The translations under genes and the position numbers were made by a program. A DNA stretch of 64,000 bases, taken from positions 310,001-374,000 of the forward strand of contig NZ_JADQDR010000001.1 in the NCBI RefSeq assembly GCF_015694705.1, read 5' to 3'. The stretch is from Pontibacter rufus (GTDB lineage Bacteria > Bacteroidota > Bacteroidia > Cytophagales > Hymenobacteraceae). This document shows, piece after piece, positions 35,293 through 43,790 of the stretch. The notes under the pieces are model-generated. The model was not told the origin of the DNA. It did not search any database and saw only the letters and a list, made by a program, of their open reading frames with translations. Each line of letters starts with the position of its first letter. The first letter of the stretch is position 1.

Positions 35293-36639
35293 ATGAGAAC
35301 CTTCCGGTATTTGCTACTAAGTATGAATCTGCTGTTGCTGGCGGCGTGCAGCACCACAAAGCAGGCGCCTGTCGCCAGTACACCGGCTGCCGCGCCATAC
35401 GGGCCAGCAGCTATCGAGCACGAGATTGAGGAATCAGAAAAGCGCATGCACGACTTTATTGGTTTTGCGCTCTATGATCCACAAATGAACCAGATGGTGG
35501 TGTCGCACAACGCCGATAAGTATTTTGTGCCGGCCTCTAACACCAAGCTGTTTACGTTTTATACCTGCCTCAACATGCTGGGCGATTCCATACCGGCGCT
35601 GAAGTATGCGGTGCACGGTGACTCGCTGCTGTTCTGGGGCACCGGCGACCCGATTTTTACGCACATGGACGTGAAGAACTCTGTGGTGTATGATTTCCTG
35701 AAAAGCCGGCCCGAAAAGTTATACTACTTCGATGCGCCTTTTGAAAGCACGCCTTTTGCTACCAACTGGGGCTGGGACGATTACAACTATTATTACCAGC
35801 CTGAGCGAAGTGTGTTTCCCATACATGGCAACATCGTGAAGTTTACCCGCAAAGACAGCCTGTCGGCTTATACCACCACGCCTGCGCTATTTAAAGCAAT
35901 GGTGAAAACCGATACCGGCAGTAATGCTGCGGGCGATTCGTTTGTGCGTGCCTGGCGGACGAACGAATTTACTTTTTACCCGAAATATGCCAAAGCCGCT
36001 TTTTCGGTGGAGGTGCCTTTCATCACCTCCCCTGAAATAACCGTGAAGCTGCTGGCCGATACGCTGGATCGTCCGGTAGTATGGGTAAAGCGGCCTGTTC
36101 CGGATGAAGCGCAGACGTTTTATAGTTTACCCGCCGATACGGTGTACAAACGCATGCTGCAGGTAAGCGATAATCTGCTGGCCGAGCAACTGATGGCGCT
36201 TTGTTCGGGCACTATCTCCGATACGGTTTCGGTAGCACGCGGCATCAAATATTCGCTCAATCATTACCTCTCAGATTTGCCCGATAAGCCGGTTTGGGTA
36301 GATGGATCAGGTTTGTCGAGTATGAATATGTTTACACCGCGGGATATTATTGTGCTGCTGCAAAAGCTGCTGCAGGAGCGCCCAAGAGAGCAATTATTCC
36401 CGCTGCTGGCTGCCGGCGGCCAGCCGGGTACGTTCCGCAATATTTACAAAGCGGAGGTGCCGTATGTGTTTGGCAAATCGGGAACGCTGGCGCATGTGCA
36501 CAACCAGAGCGGCTACATTATCACCAAAAGCGGCAAGCTGCTGCTCTTTAGCTTTATGAACAACAACTTTCCGGTGTCTTCTTCCGAGATCCGGAACGAA
36601 ATGGTGCGCATCATGACGGAAGTACACGAAAAATATTAG
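35293..36639 (+). CDS. D-alanyl-D-alanine carboxypeptidase/endopeptidase, PBP4-type (S13), lipoprotein
   Basis: The product has 448 residues and a lipobox LAAC (Cys19). Penicillin-binding motifs are complete: PASNTKLF (Ser82, Lys85), VSDNLLAEQ for the SxN motif and FGKSGTLAHV for KSG. The order and spacing match the S13 (DacB) family, in which an inserted domain separates the first two motifs. It removes the terminal D-Ala from pentapeptides and may cut 4-3 crosslinks in the periplasm. An unusual hairpin lies in its leader. It begins the run of genes leading to the epimerase and NlpC/P60 enzyme, though a 157-base gap follows it. Confidence 0.92.
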   Translation: MRTFRYLLLSMNLLLLAACSTTKQAPVASTPAAAPYGPAAIEHEIEESEKRMHDFIGFALYDPQMNQMVVSHNADKYFVPASNTKLFTFYTCLNMLGDSIPALKYAVHGDSLLFWGTGDPIFTHMDVKNSVVYDFLKSRPEKLYYFDAPFESTPFATNWGWDDYNYYYQPERSVFPIHGNIVKFTRKDSLSAYTTTPALFKAMVKTDTGSNAAGDSFVRAWRTNEFTFYPKYAKAAFSVEVPFITSPEITVKLLADTLDRPVVWVKRPVPDEAQTFYSLPADTVYKRMLQVSDNLLAEQLMALCSGTISDTVSVARGIKYSLNHYLSDLPDKPVWVDGSGLSSMNMFTPRDIIVLLQKLLQERPREQLFPLLAAGGQPGTFRNIYKAEVPYVFGKSGTLAHVHNQSGYIITKSGKLLLFSFMNNNFPVSSSEIRNEMVRIMTEVHEKY

Positions 36640-36682
36640 AGATTGTGCTTTTGAATTTGCTGTCGCAAGCAAGTATAGCGGA

Positions 36683-36751
36683 GGCCTCGCAGCGTGCGTA
36701 GCTCCTGCGGAGCGTCTGAATCAGGACGAAGAACCTTAAACCCTGATTCAG
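36683..36751. repeat. Repeat family C, copy 2 (single arm) plus small hairpin
   Basis: 36683-36719 reads GCCTCGCAGCGTGCGTAGCT then CCTGCGGAGCGTCTGA, one arm of the family C repeat. A 10-bp hairpin CTGAATCAGG/CCTGATTCAG follows (36716-36725, 36742-36751). No second family C arm is present, so this looks like a decayed copy. Confidence 0.7.
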
Positions 36752-36796
36752 ATAAAGTTTAATCCGGGAAATCTCAACAGATAAATAATAACTATA

Positions 36797-37810
36797 ATGA
36801 AACTAATCATCCGGTCTTTTGAGCTGCCGCTGCGGCATACGTTTACCATTTCCTACGATTCGCGCGACATGCAGGAAACGTTGGTGGTGGAGTTGCAGCA
36901 GGACGGGCACAAAGGGTATGGCGAAGCGACCAGCAATCCCTATTATGGATTCACGATTGAAAACATGACGGAGGCGCTGGAAAACATCCGCAATCTGATT
37001 GAAGCAACGGACTTAACCAGCCCTGAGGAATTCTGGGCCACGATGCAGCCGCACCTGGCAGACAATCCTTTTGCACTTTGCGCCCTCGATATGGCTGCCA
37101 ACGACCTGTCCGGCAGGATAAAGGGGCAACCGCTGTACCAGTTATGGGGACTCAGCGCAGATAGAATGCCGCTTACCGACTATACCATTGGCATCGATAC
37201 GATAGACAACATGGTGAGAAAGCTGAAGGAGCGACCATGGCCGATTTACAAGATAAAGCTCGGAACACCAGAGGATGTTGCCATTGTAAAAGAACTGCGC
37301 AAGCACACGATCGCCGTCTTCCGGGTAGATGCCAACGGTGCCTGGGGTGTGGAAGAAACAATCGAGAATGCCCGGCAGCTGAAGCCTTTGGGCGTGGAGT
37401 TTATAGAGCAACCTATGCGTGCCGACGATCTGGAGGGCATGAAGGAAGTATACCAGCACTCAGTGTTGCCGCTTATAGCCGATGAAAGCTGCATTACGGA
37501 AGCCGATGTAGCCAAATGCCACGGACATTTTCACGGCGTAAATATTAAGCTGGTAAAGTGCGGCGGACTTACGTCCGCCCGCCGCATGATTGCGGAAGCC
37601 AGAAAACTGGGCATGAAAGTGATGGTTGGCTGCATGACCGAATCAAGTATAGGCATCTCGGCTATTGCGCAACTGCTGCCGCTGCTGGATTATGTAGACA
37701 TGGACGGTGCGTTGCTGCTGCGCCAGGATATTGCCAAAGGCGTTACCATCGATTATGGCAGAGTCAGCTACAGTGGTTTAAATGGAACCGGCGTTACACT
37801 GCTCGCCTGA
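36797..37810 (+). CDS. L-Ala-D/L-Glu (dipeptide) epimerase
   Basis: The product has 337 residues of the enolase superfamily, muconate-lactonising subgroup. The capping domain is followed by the barrel motifs YKIKLG (KxK base pair), FRVDANGAWG, EFIEQPM and IADESC (metal ligands), VNIKLVKCGG (second-face Lys) and YVDMDGALLL. This pattern matches the YcjG/YkfB dipeptide epimerases, which turn L-Ala-D-Glu from peptidoglycan into L-Ala-L-Glu. It has no signal peptide, so it acts in the cytoplasm. Its stop overlaps the ATG of the next gene by one base (TGATG), showing translational coupling to the PLP enzyme. Confidence 0.92.
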   Translation: MKLIIRSFELPLRHTFTISYDSRDMQETLVVELQQDGHKGYGEATSNPYYGFTIENMTEALENIRNLIEATDLTSPEEFWATMQPHLADNPFALCALDMAANDLSGRIKGQPLYQLWGLSADRMPLTDYTIGIDTIDNMVRKLKERPWPIYKIKLGTPEDVAIVKELRKHTIAVFRVDANGAWGVEETIENARQLKPLGVEFIEQPMRADDLEGMKEVYQHSVLPLIADESCITEADVAKCHGHFHGVNIKLVKCGGLTSARRMIAEARKLGMKVMVGCMTESSIGISAIAQLLPLLDYVDMDGALLLRQDIAKGVTIDYGRVSYSGLNGTGVTLLA

Positions 37811-38910
37811 TGTATGGTCCCGATCATATCACCACTGACCAACTGCCTGGCCGCACGCTAAGTATAAATGGTGCGGAATACCTGTTTTGCAGCGGCACCT
37901 CTTACCTGGGTATTTCCTGCAACGAGGCTTTCCGGCAATGCCTGCTGGATGGTATGCAGCGCTATGGTACCAATTACTCCAGTTCCCGCAATTCAAATTT
38001 ACAGTTACAGGTATTTGACGAAGTCGAGAATTACCTGGCAGCTTATACCGGGGCAGCGGCAGCGCTCACCATGTCGTCTGGTTACCTGGCGGGGCAGGTG
38101 GTGGTGCAGGCACTAAAAGATGAGGGACGGTTCCTGTATGCGCCCGGCACCCACCCGGCCATGTGGCGAAGTATGGCCGATGCGCCGGATGATGGTAGAA
38201 CGCATGTAGAATGGGTAAACCAGTTGCTGCAGGAGGCGCCGCGTTTGCCTGATGAGCACCTTATACTTGTCTGCAATTCGCTGGACCCGCTGAAAGCAGA
38301 GAAGTATACGTTCGACTGGGTGGCTGCTTTGCCGGACAATAAGCAGATTACGCTCATTGTAGATGACTCGCATGGGTTTGGCGTAACGGGTGATAATGGG
38401 GCAGGGGTTTACAGGCAACTGCGGCAGTTGCAAAGTATAAGAAAGATGAGGCTGGTGGTGATAAGCTCCTTCGGCAAAGCATTCGGCATTCCGGCAGGCC
38501 TTATACTTGCCGACAGCCCGTTTATTGAACAGCTGAAGAGCAGTCCATACTTTGGGGGCGCCTCGCCGGCGGTGCCGGCTTATCTGTACGCTTTCCTGCA
38601 CAGCAAAAGTATATTCGAGGAAGCGCGGCAGAAGCTGCTTGCCAATATCTTATACTTCCGGCAGCGGCTGGCTTGCCCGGAGCTGTTCAGCTCTTTTGAG
38701 GATTACCCGGTATTTTATACTTCCAGCGAAGCGCTTTGCCCATACCTGCTGCAGCACCGGGTCTTTATTTCCAGCTTCCGGTACCCGACACCGGCTGATG
38801 CGCCCATCACGCGCGTTATACTCAACGCGCTGCACACACCCGAAGATTTAAATCGCTTGGCAGCATTAATTAATCAGTTTAAAGAAAAGGACACAAGTAT
38901 CAAGACATAA
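37810..38910 (+). CDS. Alpha-oxoamine-synthase-like PLP enzyme (8-amino-7-oxononanoate synthase family)
   Basis: The ATG at 37810 overlaps the epimerase stop (TGATG) and gives 366 residues; an open frame extends upstream, but coupling decides this start. Fold-type I PLP features include GTSYLGIS, YGTNYSSSRNSNL, THPAMWRSM (stacking His), IVDDSHGFGVTG (Asp to the pyridine nitrogen) and SSFGKAFGIPAG with the Schiff-base Lys. AONS enzymes condense an amino acid with an acyl-CoA; biotin genes are absent here. The tight link to a dipeptide epimerase suggests it uses L-Ala or Glu released from muropeptides. The actual reaction is unknown. This gene holds eight exact AAGTATA/TATACTT heptamers, the densest run in the window. 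Confidence 0.85.
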   Translation: MYGPDHITTDQLPGRTLSINGAEYLFCSGTSYLGISCNEAFRQCLLDGMQRYGTNYSSSRNSNLQLQVFDEVENYLAAYTGAAAALTMSSGYLAGQVVVQALKDEGRFLYAPGTHPAMWRSMADAPDDGRTHVEWVNQLLQEAPRLPDEHLILVCNSLDPLKAEKYTFDWVAALPDNKQITLIVDDSHGFGVTGDNGAGVYRQLRQLQSIRKMRLVVISSFGKAFGIPAGLILADSPFIEQLKSSPYFGGASPAVPAYLYAFLHSKSIFEEARQKLLANILYFRQRLACPELFSSFEDYPVFYTSSEALCPYLLQHRVFISSFRYPTPADAPITRVILNALHTPEDLNRLAALINQFKEKDTSIKT

Positions 38911-38943
38911 GATATTAGACTCATCTACATACGAAGGTAACTA

Positions 38944-39122
38944 CCAGGTGCATTTTATGAAGCTTCACTGTTCGAGCATTGATTTGGAGGGTCCAAAGCC
39001 TTTTGTATTCCCCTCCTTTTTTCAAGGAGGGGTGCCGCAGGCGGGGTGGTTCATCTTTTTAGCGAGGGCTCCTGCCCGATCAGGAAGAAAAGTAAGGCCC
39101 AGCCGGCGAGGCGAAAAGCCAA
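38944..39122. repeat. Repeat family D, copy 2
   Basis: Starts CCAGGTGCATTTTATGAAGC, includes CACTGTTCGAGC and TTTGGAGGGTC, and ends GGAAGAAAAGTAAGGCCC then GCCGGCGAGGCGAAAAGCC. It carries an insertion with a CCCCTCCTT/AAGGAGGGG hairpin (39010-39018, 39024-39032) absent from the copy at 35012. It fills most of the 315-bp gap between the PLP enzyme and the DUF819 gene. Confidence 0.75.
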
Positions 39123-39225
39123 TAGATAGCTTCTAAATAAAGAACAAGGAATGGCAGATACTCTAAATTAATCTTTAGAATCATATTAAAAGCCTTACAA
39201 TATCAAAGCAACATAACAACAACAC

Positions 39226-40488
39226 ATGGAGCAACAAGCCGCAGCACAAGTACCATACATTACCAACGATGCCGTTGTGCTGGGCATACTGGTCATCATT
39301 TTAGCGCTCATTTTTAAGACATCGGCAAGTGAACGGCCGTTTTTCAGAAAGTTTTATGCCGTAGTGCCTTCGCTGCTGCTTTGTTACCTTATTCCCAGCC
39401 TGCTGAACTCCTTTGGCATTATCTCCGGTGAATATTCGGGGCTGTACCAGATGGCTTCGCGATATCTGTTACCTGCCAGTTTGGTGCTGTTCACCATCAG
39501 CCTTGATCTGAAAGAAATCTGGAAACTGCGCCACAAAGCCGGCCTGATGTTTATTACCGGAAGTATAGGCATTATGCTGGGCGGCCCGGTGGCGATTCTG
39601 ATCGTATCGTCTTTCGCACCCGACATAGTAGGCGGGCAGGGACCTGAGGCAGTGTGGCGGGGATTGTCTACTATTGCGGGGAGCTGGATTGGTGGCGGCG
39701 CCAACCAACTGGCCATGTACGAGGTTTTTCAGCCTGACCCTAACCTTTTTTCTGCCGTGATAGCGGTGGATGTGATTGTGGCTAACATCTGGATGGCGGT
39801 GCTGCTGTACGGCGCCGGCAAATCAGAGCGGATAGACCGGTATTTTAAAGCTGACAACACGGCGGTGAATGACCTGAAAAACAAAGTGGAAAAGTACCGC
39901 CTCAGCATCATGCGGATTCCGTCCTTAACCGATACCGTGCTGATTGTAGGCATCGGGCTGGGGGTAACGGGAGCGGCACACTTCTTCGCCGACCTGATTG
40001 CTCCCTGGATCAGTACCTACGCGCCATACCTGGAACAGTTCAGCCTGACATCCGCTTTTTTCTGGCTCGTGGTGCTGGCGACTGCTTTTGGCATTCTGCT
40101 GTCCTTTACCCAGGCGCGTCAGTTGGAAGGGGCGGGGGCTTCGCGCATTGGCAGCCTGTTTCTATATATCATGGTCGCCACCATTGGGATGCAGATGGAT
40201 GTAACAGCTGTTTTCAGCAATCCGGGCCTGTTTCTGGTAGGCTTTATCTGGATATGTGTGCATATGCTGCTGCTGATCATCGTTGGCAGGCTCATCAAGG
40301 CGCCCTTTTTCTTTCTGGCGGTGGGCAGCCAGGCCAATGTGGGAGGGGCAGCATCTGCCCCCATTGTGGCAGCGGCGTTTCATCCGGCGCTGGCCCCGGT
40401 TGGCGTGCTGCTGGCCATCTTCGGGTATGCCATCGGCACATATGCTGCTTACATCAGTGCCCTTATGATGCAGGCGGTGGCGCCATAA
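39226..40488 (+). CDS. DUF819 (YjcL-like) membrane protein, putative transporter
   Basis: The product has 420 residues and about eleven to twelve hydrophobic segments. DUF819 hallmarks are visible: an early TNDAVVLGILVIILAL helix, YLLPASLVLFTISLDLKEI, GSIGIMLGGPVAI, IAGSWIGGGANQLAM and GSQANVGGAASAPIVAAAF. The family resembles sodium-coupled anion and organic-acid transporters in topology, but no substrate is established to my knowledge. Its position between a muropeptide epimerase pair and an NlpC/P60 peptidase makes it a candidate importer of L-Ala-D-Glu or related short peptides. A family D repeat separates it from the upstream genes. Confidence 0.85.
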   Translation: MEQQAAAQVPYITNDAVVLGILVIILALIFKTSASERPFFRKFYAVVPSLLLCYLIPSLLNSFGIISGEYSGLYQMASRYLLPASLVLFTISLDLKEIWKLRHKAGLMFITGSIGIMLGGPVAILIVSSFAPDIVGGQGPEAVWRGLSTIAGSWIGGGANQLAMYEVFQPDPNLFSAVIAVDVIVANIWMAVLLYGAGKSERIDRYFKADNTAVNDLKNKVEKYRLSIMRIPSLTDTVLIVGIGLGVTGAAHFFADLIAPWISTYAPYLEQFSLTSAFFWLVVLATAFGILLSFTQARQLEGAGASRIGSLFLYIMVATIGMQMDVTAVFSNPGLFLVGFIWICVHMLLLIIVGRLIKAPFFFLAVGSQANVGGAASAPIVAAAFHPALAPVGVLLAIFGYAIGTYAAYISALMMQAVAP

Positions 40489-40663
40489 AGAAGTATAATT
40501 TATGAAACGGACGCTGCGGAACCACAGGGAATCAACTAAAATCATCTGAATTGAACAATAAGCAGCTGTACAGCATTAATGAAGTATACATCGGGATTAG
40601 GGATTTGGCTGCTTACTTAGTCCCTTAGAACATAAACAAATGAGCACATTGACTTAGTACCTT

Positions 40664-41845
40664 ATGCGACAAAACTTTTATATACTTCTGCTGGGTTTAC
40701 TGATGGCTTGCACCAGCGGCAAACCTGTAACAGAATCATCCTCTGCGGGCACTACGCTGTCTTCTTATATTGAGGGCATCCGCAAGCAATTTGCACCTGA
40801 TAAGCGTACGGCTTTGTTTCAGGTTGAGTCGCAAGGAAATGTGCTCTCCGGCGAAACAAATATGCCGGCAGCAAAGGCTGCTTTGCTCAATCAATTGCAG
40901 GCAGCGCATGTTGCTTATGTAGACAGCATCGGGGTGTTGCCGGCGCCTGACCTGCAAGGAAAACACCAGGCGATCATCACGATTTCGGTGGCTAACTTAC
41001 GTACAAAGCCGGAACATTCGGCAGAACTGGCCTCGCAGGCTACGCTGGGCACGCCCGTGCAGGTGTGGAAGGAAAATGACGGCTGGTACCTGGTGCAGAC
41101 CCCGGATAAATACCTGGCCTGGGTAGATGCCGGCGGTATTGCCCTGATGGATGATAACAACTTTTCGGGCTGGCAGAACAGCGAGAAAGTAATCTATACC
41201 CATCCGTATGGCTTTGCGTATGCGGGGCCTGATGCAGCAGGTACAACAGTTTCTGATTTGGTGTATGGCGATGTGCTGGCGCTGAAGAATCAGGCGGGTA
41301 GATTTTATGAAGTAGCGTTTCCGGACGGACGCACCGCGTATGTACCTGCCAGCGAAGCTACAACTTATAAAGTATGGACCGCCAGCCGCCAGCCGACCGA
41401 GAACAACCTGGTGCAGACAAGCAAACGCCTGATGGGCGTACCATACCTGTGGGGCGGCACCTCCTTTAAAGGCGTGGACTGCAGCGGCTTTACCAAAACA
41501 GTTTATTTTATGAACGGGCTGGTGCTGCCGCGCGACGCATCGCAGCAGGTACACGCCGGCGAACTGGTGGATACTTCCAACGGTTGGGAAAACATGCGCC
41601 CGGGTGATTTGCTTTTCTTTGGGGTGCCGGCAAAAGACGGTAAGCCCGAACGCGTAGTGCATGTAGGTATGTGGATTGGCGAAAACCAGGAGTTTATACA
41701 TTCTTCCGGCCGTGTGCGCGTCAGCAGCATGAACCCCGATGCATCCAACTATGATGCGTATAATCGTAACCGTTTCCTGCGGGCTAAGCGCATTTCGCCG
41801 CAAGCTGCCCTGCTCGATTTACGTACCGCCGCTCTTTATCAGTAG
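40664..41845 (+). CDS. NlpC/P60 gamma-D-Glu-diamino-acid endopeptidase, YkfC-like lipoprotein
   Basis: The product has 393 residues and a lipobox LMAC (Cys16). Two SH3b-like domains (about 105-165 and 175-240) precede the NlpC/P60 domain. The domain shows GVPYLWGGTSFKGVDCSGF with the catalytic Cys273, RDASQQ, MRPGDLLFFG, VVHVGMWIG with His333, and a further polar His346 in EFIHSSG. This architecture matches YkfC-type enzymes that cut gamma-D-Glu-mDAP in free stem peptides with an exposed N-terminal L-Ala. It would supply L-Ala-D-Glu to the epimerase encoded upstream. Predicted periplasmic, lipid-anchored. Confidence 0.93.
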   Translation: MRQNFYILLLGLLMACTSGKPVTESSSAGTTLSSYIEGIRKQFAPDKRTALFQVESQGNVLSGETNMPAAKAALLNQLQAAHVAYVDSIGVLPAPDLQGKHQAIITISVANLRTKPEHSAELASQATLGTPVQVWKENDGWYLVQTPDKYLAWVDAGGIALMDDNNFSGWQNSEKVIYTHPYGFAYAGPDAAGTTVSDLVYGDVLALKNQAGRFYEVAFPDGRTAYVPASEATTYKVWTASRQPTENNLVQTSKRLMGVPYLWGGTSFKGVDCSGFTKTVYFMNGLVLPRDASQQVHAGELVDTSNGWENMRPGDLLFFGVPAKDGKPERVVHVGMWIGENQEFIHSSGRVRVSSMNPDASNYDAYNRNRFLRAKRISPQAALLDLRTAALYQ

Positions 41846-42157
41846 CGCAGAAGCCTAAGAATTCCTGTCTTCAAAGTATAAACTTTAGGTATAAGTACAC
41901 ATGTGAAGCATCTTTGGTCCGGTGCTTTTCCTTACCACCATATAACAGTACGCCCGTAATCCTATGTTGATTTTATAACTGAAGAAGACAGTTATGGATT
42001 CTGCGTGTGTCTTTACCTCAAAACCCAATCAACTCCCCAGCGCCATGCAACAGCATGACTTGTAATCCGTTTCAGGTAGCAGGCCATTAAAATAGTAGCT
42101 ACAGCCGGCACTTGCCAGTACCTGGCGCGAACGCCTGCCAACAACCAATCTACAGTC
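41846..42157. other. 312-bp intergenic region before the MscS gene
   Basis: No gene is supported. It contains one AAGTATA heptamer near 41875 and a 7-bp dyad ATAACTG/CAGTTAT (41975-41981, 41989-41995). Nothing else was recognised. Confidence 0.4.
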
Positions 42158-43108
42158 ATGCAGAATTCTACTTCTTTTGATTTCAGTAATACCCTTGATG
42201 ATCTGACCGCAGTAGTAAATACTTATTGGGGAAGGTTCCTGTTTCTGCTGCCAAACATTCTGGCCGCTGCGCTGATTTTCTTTATTGCCCTTTGGCTGGC
42301 ATCTAAAGTAAAATCGTTGCTGGAGGTCCACCTGATAAGCAAAGCACACGACCGGATTACGGGGCAATATATTGCTACAGTTTGTAAGTGGGCTATTCTG
42401 GTAATAGGGGTACTGCTGGTGCTGCAGACGCTGGGCTTGGGTGGCATAGCGGCAGGGGTGCTGGCTAGTGCCAGCTTGTCGGCGGTGGTCATCGGGTTCG
42501 CTTTCAAGGATATCGCCGAGAACTTTCTGGCCGGTCTTATCCTGGCGTTTAACCGTCCTTTTGAGGTAAATGACAGCATCACCGTAAACGAGCACACAGG
42601 CAAAGTAATGGCCCTCGATCTGCGGACAACCCACATCAGAACATTCGACAGCCGTGATATTTTTATTCCGAACGGCAACATTCTGACTTCTGCGGTTACT
42701 AACCTGACCAAAAACGGCCTGATACGGATGGACTTTGTAGTAGGCATCGACTACAACGACAACATACAGGACGCTATTAACCTGATAGAAAAAACGGCAA
42801 CGGGTGTAGAGGGCATCCTGCACAAAGATCCGCCTTATGCTACTGTAGATGAGCTGGCAACCAATACCGTCAATATCAAAGTTTTCTTTTGGGCTGAAAC
42901 CGATGACTATAAAAAAGGAGTGGTGCTGCTGAAAGGAAAAATAATGCAGCAAGTGAAAGAGGCGCTTCTGCACAACGGTTTCGGGTTGCCGGCCAATATT
43001 CAGGAACTCAAACTTTACGATTACCAGAAAGATATTCCTGTGCGACTCTTAAAAGAGGAAAATTCGGATGCGGATGCCGCAGATGCTGATTCCAAAGAAA
43101 GCGCTTGA
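42158..43108 (+). CDS. MscS-family small-conductance mechanosensitive channel
   Basis: The product has 316 residues. Three hydrophobic helices lie in the first 120 residues, the last being the pore-lining, glycine/alanine-rich segment LGGIAAGVLASASLSAVVIGFAFKD, read here in parts. FAFKDIAENFLAGLILAFNRPF is the MscS signature at the start of the cytoplasmic beta domain (FEVNDSITVNEHTGKV). The C-terminus has an acidic Asp-rich tail. It releases solutes on osmotic downshock. Monocistronic by spacing; not obviously part of the wall locus, though osmotic relief is relevant to wall turnover. Confidence 0.94.
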   Translation: MQNSTSFDFSNTLDDLTAVVNTYWGRFLFLLPNILAAALIFFIALWLASKVKSLLEVHLISKAHDRITGQYIATVCKWAILVIGVLLVLQTLGLGGIAAGVLASASLSAVVIGFAFKDIAENFLAGLILAFNRPFEVNDSITVNEHTGKVMALDLRTTHIRTFDSRDIFIPNGNILTSAVTNLTKNGLIRMDFVVGIDYNDNIQDAINLIEKTATGVEGILHKDPPYATVDELATNTVNIKVFFWAETDDYKKGVVLLKGKIMQQVKEALLHNGFGLPANIQELKLYDYQKDIPVRLLKEENSDADAADADSKESA

Positions 43109-43151
43109 TGGAAGTATAAATCCTGCAGAGCGGACTACTACGTTGTAAAAG

Positions 43152-43637
43152 CTATTGTCTTTTAGTGAACGAATGCCGCACCACCATTTTTGCGGCTGTT
43201 TTGGTGTCAGTTGAGTCCTGGTAAGCCTGGTTTTGATATACATTTTCCCATTCCATGGCCGAGCCCGAAATAGATTTGATAACTGTATTTGAGTAGCCGC
43301 TGCTACCTAAAGTAAAAGTAATACGCGGCGTGCCTTCAATCTCTGATAATTTGAAAGATGCGGTTTCCAGTGTTTTTATACTGCTGGTTGAGTCGTTTGT
43401 AAACAGGGTGGAGTCCAGGATGATGGCAAGGGTTTTATCCGTAAACCTGTATACCAGGCTGTCAGGCTGCGGCGAGCGTTCATAAACAAGCTTATCAGAG
43501 GCATCATAATATTCCTGCACCACGGCAGTATTTATCCAACTACCCTGTAGCTGGGCGGCAACGGCCGGATCAGCCGTTTCGATGGTCTGGCATCCTGCCA
43601 GCAAAAGCAGGAGCGGAAGGAGCAGTAGCTTTCGCAT
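43152..43637 (-). CDS. Hypothetical lipoprotein
   Basis: The product has 161 residues. The signal is MRKLLLLPLLLLLAGC with acylated Cys16. The rest is predicted beta-rich (LQGSWINTAVVQEYYD, SLVYRFTDKTLAIILD, PRITFTLGSSGYSN), in the style of lipocalin-like or META-like small lipoproteins, but I do not recognise a named family. It is convergent with mscS, 43 bases from its stop. No function is assigned. Confidence 0.75.
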   Translation of the reverse strand: MRKLLLLPLLLLLAGCQTIETADPAVAAQLQGSWINTAVVQEYYDASDKLVYERSPQPDSLVYRFTDKTLAIILDSTLFTNDSTSSIKTLETASFKLSEIEGTPRITFTLGSSGYSNTVIKSISGSAMEWENVYQNQAYQDSTDTKTAAKMVVRHSFTKRQ

Positions 43638-43790
43638 AAATTTGATATACTTTTTTGTGGTAAATACGGCCTGTAAGCCTGCCGCAAGTAAAGGTAAGCA
43701 ATAGAGGCATCAGATTCTATTCGTTTATATGGCAGCAGGTCCACTTTTTTATACCTGCACCTACAGGTATTATTCCCGTATAAGCAGCTT

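Noticed and set aside
37558-37809. Upstream extension of the PLP enzyme to 37558
   Set aside because: It overlaps the coding end of the epimerase, has no AONS-like sequence, and the TGATG overlap at 37808-37812 gives a clear coupled start.
42029-42973. A 314-residue frame on the minus strand opposite mscS
   Set aside because: The plus strand carries an unmistakable MscS protein. The minus-strand product is rich in His, Gln and Arg without domains.
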